From the NCBI GenBank assembly GCA_965267355.1, contig OZ253956.1:1860001-1924000 (forward strand): DNA of 64,000 bases, in the 5' to 3' direction. The stretch is from GCA-002793235 sp965267355. GTDB lineage: Bacteria > Bacteroidota > Bacteroidia > Flavobacteriales_E > Vicingaceae. Made by a program: the position numbers and the translations under genes. Shown in pieces: positions 58,254 through 64,000 of this stretch. Every line of letters starts with the position of its first letter. Positions within the stretch are counted from its first letter, which is position 1. The notes under the pieces are model-generated. The model searched no databases. It was not told the origin of the DNA and saw only the letters and a program-made list of their open reading frames with translations.

Positions 58254-59038
58254 TAATCTTCTGAGTAAGAGAATTTAAGATGTTTTACACTTTTACCTTT
58301 ATTCTTAATCTCTTTTAAAGATTGAATACCAATCTCAATATGAGTGTTGACATAATTCTTTGTAACTACGGTATCACTTTGGTCTGTCTTAACGCCTTCA
58401 GGTATCATGGGTTGGTCAGATACGAGTAATAGAGCTCCTGTAGGAATGCTATTGGCAAATCCAGTTGTAAACAAGGTTGCTGTTTCCATATCAATAGCCA
58501 TTGCCCTAACAGCTCTTAAATAATCTTTAAAATCTTCATCGTGCTCCCAAACTCTTCGGTTGGTAGTATAAACAGTCCCTGTCCAATAATCTAAGCCCAT
58601 TTCTCTAATGGTAGTAGATACTGCTCTTTGCAATGTAAAAGCTGGTAATGCAGGTACTTCAGGCGGAAAATAATCATCAGACGTCCCCTCACCTCTGATA
58701 GCAGCTAAGGGTAAAATGTAATCACCAATGTTGTTTTTCTTTTTCAATCCACCACATTTACCTAAAAACAAAACAGCTTTGGGTTCAATGGCACTTAGTA
58801 AATCCATAATAGTAGCGGCATTAGCACTACCCATGCTGAAATTAATGATGGTTATACCATCAGCACTTGCATTTGGCATTGCTTTGTCTTTTCCATTAAT
58901 TTCAACTCCATGTAATTCAGCAAAAAAATCAACATAATTATTAAAGTTGGTTAGTAAAATATACTTTCCAAAATCTTCTAATTTGGTGCCTGTATATCTT
59001 GGTAACCAATTGTCAACTATTTCTTTTTTAGATATCAT
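58253..59038 (-). CDS. amn: AMP nucleosidase (short Bacteroidota form)
   Basis: A 261-residue PNP-superfamily protein with INFSMGSANAATIMDLLSA, VLFLGKCGGLKKKNNIGDYI, AAIRGEGTSDDYFP and RAMAIDMETATLFTTGF, which contains the catalytic Met-Glu region. It matches the short AMP nucleosidase form that hydrolyses AMP to adenine and ribose 5-phosphate, rather than the longer E. coli Amn with its extra domain. It precedes holA and converges with nothing. Confidence in the precise substrate is moderate. Confidence 0.88.
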   Translation of the reverse strand: MISKKEIVDNWLPRYTGTKLEDFGKYILLTNFNNYVDFFAELHGVEINGKDKAMPNASADGITIINFSMGSANAATIMDLLSAIEPKAVLFLGKCGGLKKKNNIGDYILPLAAIRGEGTSDDYFPPEVPALPAFTLQRAVSTTIREMGLDYWTGTVYTTNRRVWEHDEDFKDYLRAVRAMAIDMETATLFTTGFANSIPTGALLLVSDQPMIPEGVKTDQSDTVVTKNYVNTHIEIGIQSLKEIKNKGKSVKHLKFSYSED

Positions 59039-59128
59039 AATTAGGTGTTAAAAAGAGTTCTAAATTACTTAAGATTGTTGGTATTTTTAAAAAGAAAATC
59101 GAGTAATTTAAAAATTTTAAAAACAGGC

Positions 59129-59156
59129 TTGAATTGTAAAAATAATATCACCTTTG
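59129..59156 (+). promoter_or_regulatory. possible promoter of dapA
   Basis: TTG at 59129-59131, a 17-base spacer and CACCTTTG at 59149-59156 (one change from TAnnTTTG) lie 19 bases before the dapA ATG. Confidence 0.45.
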
Positions 59157-59175
59157 TATTAAATAAATAAAAGTT

Positions 59176-60051
59176 ATGAGCAAGTTTAGAGGAACTGGAG
59201 TAGCAATTGTAACACCTTTTAATGGAGATAAAAGTGTTGATTATAATTCACTAGAAAAATTAGTAAACCATTTAATTGATGGAGGGATTGAATATCTAGT
59301 TGTGCAAGGAACAACAGGTGAATCAGTAACATTAACTAAACAGGAGAAAAAGGAAACTCTAGCTTTTATCCAAAAAGTGAATAATGGTAGATTACCTATT
59401 GTTTTAGGTATTGGAGGTAATTGCACGGCATCAGTAGTAGATACCTTAAAAACTACAGATTTAACAGGTGTAGATGCTATTTTATCTGTTAGCCCTTATT
59501 ACAACAAACCTACTCAAGAAGGAATTTATCAGCACTATAAAGCAGTTTCAGAAGCTAGTCCTCTGCCAATTATATTGTATAATGTGCCAGGAAGAACAAG
59601 TTCAAATGTTTTACCTGAAACCACATTAAGGTTAGCTAAAGATTTTGATAATATTATTGCTATAAAAGAAGCATCAGGTAACTTGGAGCAGTGCATGGAA
59701 ATTATTCAAAATAAGCCTAAAGACTTTTTGGTTATTTCTGGTGATGATGCTTTAACCTTGCCTTTTGTGGCTAGTGGAGGTGATGGAGTTATTTCTGTAA
59801 TTGCTAATGCTTACCCTCAAGGATTTTCTGATATGGTAAGGGCAGTTTTAGCCAATGAAATGGAGAGCGCAAGGGCTTTGCATTACAAATATTTTGATTT
59901 GATTCATTACTTGTTTGTTGATGGTAATCCGGCAGGTGTAAAAACTGTTTTAAATGAAATAGGAATAACCGGGACTAATGTTCGATTACCATTAGTAAAT
60001 GTCAGTGAACAGACAAAGAATAAGATTGCCGCATTAGTTGCTTCGTATTAA
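59176..60051 (+). CDS. dapA: 4-hydroxy-tetrahydrodipicolinate synthase
   Basis: A 291-residue TIM-barrel protein of the standard length. It has GTGVAIVTPFNGDKSVD, GTTGESVTLTKQEK, VSPYYNKPTQEG, ILYNVPGRTSSNVL with the catalytic Tyr, and AIKEASGNLEQ with the Schiff-base Lys. It condenses pyruvate and aspartate semialdehyde in lysine and diaminopimelate synthesis. It is transcribed alone, with msrA beginning 44 bases later. Confidence 0.96.
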   Translation: MSKFRGTGVAIVTPFNGDKSVDYNSLEKLVNHLIDGGIEYLVVQGTTGESVTLTKQEKKETLAFIQKVNNGRLPIVLGIGGNCTASVVDTLKTTDLTGVDAILSVSPYYNKPTQEGIYQHYKAVSEASPLPIILYNVPGRTSSNVLPETTLRLAKDFDNIIAIKEASGNLEQCMEIIQNKPKDFLVISGDDALTLPFVASGGDGVISVIANAYPQGFSDMVRAVLANEMESARALHYKYFDLIHYLFVDGNPAGVKTVLNEIGITGTNVRLPLVNVSEQTKNKIAALVASY

Positions 60052-60095
60052 AAAACAAAGAGTTCAATTTTACGTTAGCTGATAAAAGCAGTAAA

Positions 60096-60725
60096 ATGAA
60101 AAAATTTGGATTAATAATATTAACAATAGTTTTAATTTCGTGTTCTGATTTTAAAGCTAATAATCAAGAAGGAACAATAAAACAAGCAAACGAAACTATG
60201 GAAACAATTACTTTAGGAGCAGGTTGTTTTTGGTGTGTTGAAGCCATTTTTGGAAGTATCGAAGGTGTAGAGAGTGCAGTATCAGGTTATTCGGGTGGAA
60301 ATATAAAGAATCCAGCTTATAAGGAAGTTTGTTCGGGTAGAACTGGACATGCTGAGGTGGTTCAGGTTGTTTATGATTCAGAGGTAGTTTCACTATCAAA
60401 AATTTTAGAAGTGTTTTTCCAAGTTCATGATCCAACTACTTTAAACAGGCAAGGGAATGATATAGGAACTCAGTATCGTTCGGCTATTTTTTATCATAAT
60501 GAAGAACAAAAAGCTACGGCTACTGCTATTTTAAATAAATTAGATATTTCAGGAGCGTTTGATAAACCAATAGTTACTGAGATAACTGAGTTTGAAGCTT
60601 TTTACCCAGCCGAAGATTATCATCAAGATTATTTTGAATTAAATGGAGAACAACCTTATTGTAGTGCTGTTGTCAGACCAAAGGTTGAAAAGTTTAGAAA
60701 GGCCTTTGCAGATATTTTAAAATAG
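60096..60725 (+). CDS. msrA: peptide-methionine (S)-S-oxide reductase, lipoprotein form
   Basis: The 209-residue protein has a lipoprotein signal (LIILTIVLISCSDFK, lipobox LISC, anchor Cys near 17) and the MsrA domain: TLGAGCFWCVEAIFGSIEGV with the nucleophile in GCFWC, YKEVCSGRTGHAEVVQV, QVHDPTTLNRQGNDIGTQYR and EDYHQDYFELN. It reduces oxidised methionine in envelope proteins. The lipobox places it at the cell envelope, unlike the usual cytoplasmic form. Confidence 0.93.
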   Translation: MKKFGLIILTIVLISCSDFKANNQEGTIKQANETMETITLGAGCFWCVEAIFGSIEGVESAVSGYSGGNIKNPAYKEVCSGRTGHAEVVQVVYDSEVVSLSKILEVFFQVHDPTTLNRQGNDIGTQYRSAIFYHNEEQKATATAILNKLDISGAFDKPIVTEITEFEAFYPAEDYHQDYFELNGEQPYCSAVVRPKVEKFRKAFADILK

Positions 60726-60760
60726 TGTAGTTCTAAATTTTTTTAATTACTTAGAACAAG

Positions 60761-60768
60761 TATCTTTG
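60761..60768 (+). promoter_or_regulatory. -7 box of the SiaC-like gene
   Basis: TATCTTTG is a perfect TAnnTTTG seven bases before the ATG at 60776, giving a leader of at most a few bases. Confidence 0.5.
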
Positions 60769-60775
60769 TTCAGTT

Positions 60776-61159
60776 ATGCAGGCATTTCATCAAGAAGGAT
60801 CAATGACTTTACCAACAATTAGCTTGGATTCGAATTCAGGTGTGTTAAAAATTGTTGGCCGCTCTATCCCTGAACATCCTGTAAAGTTTTATGCCCCTGT
60901 TCAAGATTGGATGACACAGTTTCTTCAAAGCAATCCTCCAAAGATTGAATTAAATATACATTTGGATTATTTAAATACGCATTCTACTGAATGTATTTTG
61001 CTAATCATGAAGAAATTAGAAGATTATGCTAAAAAAGCTGATTCTAATGTAGCGGTGCTGTGGAATTTTGATGAAGACGATGAGGATATGCAAACGCTTG
61101 GAGAAGACTTGGCTTCATTGGTTGAGCTTCCTTTTAGTATTGTAGAAGTAAAAGAATAG
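60776..61159 (+). CDS. SiaC-family regulatory phosphoprotein (DUF1987)
   Basis: A 127-residue protein with FYAPVQDWMTQFL and ELNIHLDYLNTHSTECILLI. The latter is the segment that in SiaC carries the phosphorylated Thr/Ser (here Thr in NTHST). In Pseudomonas SiaC is controlled by the SiaA phosphatase and SiaB kinase and switches a diguanylate cyclase. No siaA or siaB partner is near, so this is an orphan copy. The start at 60776 fits the promoter box; an internal ATG at residue 10 is an alternative. The identification rests on remembered family sequence. Confidence 0.75.
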   Translation: MQAFHQEGSMTLPTISLDSNSGVLKIVGRSIPEHPVKFYAPVQDWMTQFLQSNPPKIELNIHLDYLNTHSTECILLIMKKLEDYAKKADSNVAVLWNFDEDDEDMQTLGEDLASLVELPFSIVEVKE

Positions 61160-61900
61160 TTAACTATTCCATATTTCCCATGATTTTTCTGCCTGTAGTT
61201 TTAACATTTCTAATCCGTTTATTGTTAAACAATTCTTTTCCCTACCTTTTTTAAGAAATAGAGTTTCTGTAGGGTTATAAATCAAATCATATAACAAATG
61301 AGTTGGAGTAAGAAGTTCGTAAGGAATTATTGGTGATTGATTAATATTCGGAAACATACCAAGCGGAGTAGTATTTATAATAATTTGATGAAATTTTATG
61401 ACATATTCATTTACTTCGCTGTATGTAATCTCATTTTTATTTTTTGGATTTCTTGAAACAAAAAGATAGTCAATTCCAAGCCCTTTTAATACATGTTCAA
61501 TTGCTTTTGATGCACCTCCTGTGCCTAAGATTAAAGCTCTTTCGTGATTGTTTTTTAAAAATGGTTTTAACGATTGCTTAAACCCAAAATAATCGGTGTT
61601 ATATCCTTTTAACGATTTGGTAATAGGATTTATTTTTATAGTGTTTACAGCCCCTATTTGTTTGGCAGTTTCATCAATTTCATCCAATAAATTAATAACA
61701 CTTTCTTTGTATGGAATAGTAACATTTAACCCTATTAACTTTTGATGATTATCTATAACTTGTTGAAGGTCTTTAATGTTTTCAATATCATATAAATCGT
61801 ACAAATATCCCGAGATGTTTTCATTGGAAAATTTATCTTCAAAATATTTCTTTGAAAAAGAGTGTGATAACGGATGACCGATTAAACCAAGTTGTTTCAT
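61160..61900 (-). CDS. aroE: shikimate dehydrogenase
   Basis: A 246-residue enzyme, slightly short for the family but complete. It has LGLIGHPLSHSFSKKYF (substrate site), GLNVTIPYKESVINLLDE with the catalytic Lys, GAVNTIKI, YNTDYFGF, ALILGTGGASKAI (NADPH motif) and TTPLGMFPN. It reduces 3-dehydroshikimate in aromatic amino acid synthesis. It converges on the SiaC-like gene with no gap. Confidence 0.94.
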   Translation of the reverse strand: MKQLGLIGHPLSHSFSKKYFEDKFSNENISGYLYDLYDIENIKDLQQVIDNHQKLIGLNVTIPYKESVINLLDEIDETAKQIGAVNTIKINPITKSLKGYNTDYFGFKQSLKPFLKNNHERALILGTGGASKAIEHVLKGLGIDYLFVSRNPKNKNEITYSEVNEYVIKFHQIIINTTPLGMFPNINQSPIIPYELLTPTHLLYDLIYNPTETLFLKKGREKNCLTINGLEMLKLQAEKSWEIWNS

Positions 61901-62034
61901 TTTAAAAGAATAAACAATATAGTCACAAGTTTAGGTTTTTTAACTAAAACATAGACTTTGATAGGCATTTGTCGGCAGTTTAACTTAAAATAATTACTAA
62001 ATGGGTATATTTATAGTCGCAAAACTAACTAACC

Positions 62035-64000
62035 ATGACACGTGATTTTTTAATGATAGCATTAGTGCTACTTACTTTTTCTTATAAAGGTTATTCTCAA
62101 AATAGTAAGACTTTAGAATTAAAATCGGGAACTTATTTAATTGAAAAGAATTCAGATTATCTTCAATCTAGTTTAGGTTATTCTGAAGAGGAATTAGTTG
62201 AAGGAAGTTATTACCGTATTATTCAATTTGAGCAAATTCTTACCCAAGAAGAAAAGGAACTTCTTAGCAGCAAAGGAATTCATTTGATGGATTACATTCC
62301 AAGTCACGCTTTTATTTCGAGAATTGAACAGCATGTAGATTTGGATGAGCTAAAACAATTTAATGTTCATGCTGTTTCGAAGATTGAACCTGCATACAAG
62401 CTTTCTAAAAAATTACATCAACAAACTTATGATGAGTGGGCGGTTTTTGGTAAAAACATTCAATTAAATGCAGTTGCGTATGAACATATTGATAAAAACC
62501 AAGTTATAAGTAAGTTAGATAATCTAGGTGCTAAAGTTGTTAATTCTAATTACATGAATATTATTCAGTTAGGAATACCAATAGCTAAACTTAATCAACT
62601 GTATTCATTACCTCATTTTTATTATTTTGAACAAATTGATGCACCTGGTGAACCTGAAAATTTAGTGGGGGTAACAAATCATAGAAGTAATAATTTAGCA
62701 ACAGAGTATGCTTCAGGGTTAAAGTATGATGGTACGGGTATTACGGTGATGCTTCAGGATAATAGTAGGTTAGATGAACATATTGATTACACAGGAAGGT
62801 TTTTTGATATTAATTCTACCCAGTCAGGAGATCATGGAGAGCATTGTGGGGGAACAATTGCGGGAGCAGGGAATTTAGATCCAGTAGCAAGAGGAATGGC
62901 TTATGGTGCTGATGTATTGGTTTATGATGCAAATAATAACAACTATAATTCTGTTCCTACAATTTATACAAACGATGATGTTAGAATTACTTCAAAAAGT
63001 TACAGTAATGGAACTAATGCAGGTTATACTTCATTAGCAAGACAATTAGATCAACAAACAAGACAAATGCCTGATTTAATCCATGTTTTTTCTGCAGGAA
63101 ATTCTAATGGGTCAGGCTCTACAGCTGCGGGAGGTCAATGGTTTAATATTACCGGAGGTCATAAAGCAGGCAAGAATGTTATTGCAGTTGGTAATTTAAC
63201 TAATGAAGATGTGATTGCTTCATCAAGTAGTAGAGGACCAGCTGAAGATGGTAGAATTAAGCCTGATATAAGTGCTGTAGGAACTAATGTTTATTCTACT
63301 GTTGATCCAAACACCTATGACAGTAAAACTGGTACTTCAATGGCTTGCCCTGGAGTTGCTGGTGTTCTTGCGCAACTTTACCATGCCTATAAAGATATGA
63401 ATGGGGGAACAAACCCACCAGCTGGATTAATTAAGGCTGCTGTATTAAATACGGGAGATGATTTAGGTAATCCTGGTCCTGATTTTATTTATGGTTGGGG
63501 TAGAATTAATGCCAGAAGAGCTTACGATATTATTAGCAATAATAATTATATAACTTCATCTGTTTCTCAAGGAAGTAGTAATTCACACAATATTAATGTT
63601 CCTGCAAACACAGATCAGCTGCGAATAATGGTGTATTGGACAGATTATGAAGGAGCAACAAATGCATCTCCTGCATTGGTGAATGATATTAATATGACAG
63701 TAATAGATCCAAATACTGCTAGTTATAATCCATGGGTATTAGATCCAACTCCAAATGCTACTACTTTAGATATGCCTGCTGTTAGAGGAGTGGACAATTT
63801 GAATAACATGGAACAAGTTACCATAGATAATCCAGTAGCTGGAACTTATGATGTTAGCATATCAGGATTTTCTATACCTCAAGGACCACAAACTTATTAC
63901 ATTGTTTATGAATTTGTTACGGATGATGTCGTGCTAACTTATCCTATAGGCGGTGAACATTTTAACGATTTGGTTTCCGAAAAAATTAGATGGGATGCGT
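62035..64000 (+). CDS. subtilisin-like (S8) serine protease (3' end beyond window)
   Basis: About 655 residues are visible. After a signal peptide (FLMIALVLLTFSYKGYSQ) comes a long N-terminal prodomain-like part to about residue 220. The S8 catalytic domain follows, with Asp242 in TVMLQDNSRLDE, His267 in DHGEHCGGTIAG and Ser435 in KTGTSMACPGVAG. An oxyanion Asn is seen in VFSAGNSNGSG. A beta-sandwich region begins near residue 520 (RIMVYWTDYEGATNASPALV), as in KP-43-type subtilases. The visible end reads LTYPIGGEHFNDLVS, which begins another Ig-like domain. A type IX C-terminal domain would be expected beyond the edge but is not visible. Confidence 0.93.
   Translation, partial: MTRDFLMIALVLLTFSYKGYSQNSKTLELKSGTYLIEKNSDYLQSSLGYSEEELVEGSYYRIIQFEQILTQEEKELLSSKGIHLMDYIPSHAFISRIEQHVDLDELKQFNVHAVSKIEPAYKLSKKLHQQTYDEWAVFGKNIQLNAVAYEHIDKNQVISKLDNLGAKVVNSNYMNIIQLGIPIAKLNQLYSLPHFYYFEQIDAPGEPENLVGVTNHRSNNLATEYASGLKYDGTGITVMLQDNSRLDEHIDYTGRFFDINSTQSGDHGEHCGGTIAGAGNLDPVARGMAYGADVLVYDANNNNYNSVPTIYTNDDVRITSKSYSNGTNAGYTSLARQLDQQTRQMPDLIHVFSAGNSNGSGSTAAGGQWFNITGGHKAGKNVIAVGNLTNEDVIASSSSRGPAEDGRIKPDISAVGTNVYSTVDPNTYDSKTGTSMACPGVAGVLAQLYHAYKDMNGGTNPPAGLIKAAVLNTGDDLGNPGPDFIYGWGRINARRAYDIISNNNYITSSVSQGSSNSHNINVPANTDQLRIMVYWTDYEGATNASPALVNDINMTVIDPNTASYNPWVLDPTPNATTLDMPAVRGVDNLNNMEQVTIDNPVAGTYDVSISGFSIPQGPQTYYIVYEFVTDDVVLTYPIGGEHFNDLVSEKIRWDA

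Noticed and set aside
1..64000. Prophage, insertion sequence, CRISPR array or restriction-modification system
   Set aside because: No transposase, integrase, phage structural gene, Cas gene, regular spacer array or methylase/endonuclease pair was seen.

Overview
The window is AT-rich DNA from a Bacteroidota bacterium, most likely a marine or aquatic flavobacterium. The signs are: repeated flavobacterial promoter boxes (TAnnTTTG, some with TTG about 19 bases upstream), weak or absent Shine-Dalgarno sites, a C-terminal domain of the type IX secretion kind on a large adhesin, an XrtF-type exosortase with its associated protein, and a typical flavobacterial gene set (HU, formiminotransferase-cyclodeaminase, M61 peptidase, AMP nucleosidase, CCC-motif-like membrane proteins). 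No phage, insertion sequence or CRISPR array was seen.

Region 1 (1-29007) is a surface-polysaccharide locus of about 29 kb. A leftward operon (10103 to beyond 1) encodes a sugar amidotransferase-like PP-loop enzyme, four glycosyltransferases, a Wzy-like polymerase, a GNAT acetyltransferase, a polysaccharide deacetylase and a NodU/CmcH-type carbamoyltransferase that runs off the left edge. A lone sulfotransferase and the leftward pair xrtF plus its associated membrane protein follow. From a divergent promoter at about 11930 a rightward operon of 12 genes runs: a Wzc-like tyrosine autokinase with a Tyr-Gly repeat tail, a Wzx-like flippase, a DegT aminotransferase, an ATP-grasp ligase, a methyltransferase, a cysteine-synthase-like PLP enzyme, a PduX-like GHMP kinase, a second sulfotransferase, a GT2, a GT10 fucosyltransferase-like enzyme, a second methyltransferase and a GT4. 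At its end sit a 994-residue secreted adhesin and a 78-residue Pro/Gly-rich protein with a PIDGG C-terminal sorting signal, the probable exosortase substrate. Together these predict a sulfated, carbamoylated and perhaps aminoacylated envelope glycan, plus a sortase-like system that may attach a tiny peptide to the cell surface.

Region 2 (29080-46750) is mainly housekeeping: glyA, fahA, four small membrane proteins, an M61 peptidase, lpdA, a DEAD-box helicase, trmH, HU, a cupin, ftcD, a retropepsin-like protein, a TlpA-like thioredoxin, an SLC12-like transporter and a fatty acid hydroxylase-family protein.

Region 3 (46750-51298) has tRNA-Pro, tRNA-Arg and tRNA-Ser with a cluster of nested inverted repeats between the last two, a universal stress protein, and a three-gene set: a Tat-exported ankyrin protein, a membrane-bound winged-helix regulator and a small secreted protein.

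Region 4 (51305-64000) is metabolic and mixed: tryptophan dioxygenase, a GT2 fused to a Rossmann-like domain, an HI0933-type flavoprotein, a Cys/Met-type PLP enzyme, a cupin, a secreted phosphatase/nuclease-fold protein, holA, AMP nucleosidase, dapA, a lipoprotein MsrA, an orphan SiaC-like protein, aroE, and a subtilisin-like protease cut by the right edge.

Across the window several genes have their start codon only 4-6 bases after the -7 promoter box. This points to leaderless mRNAs and corrects several start sites.
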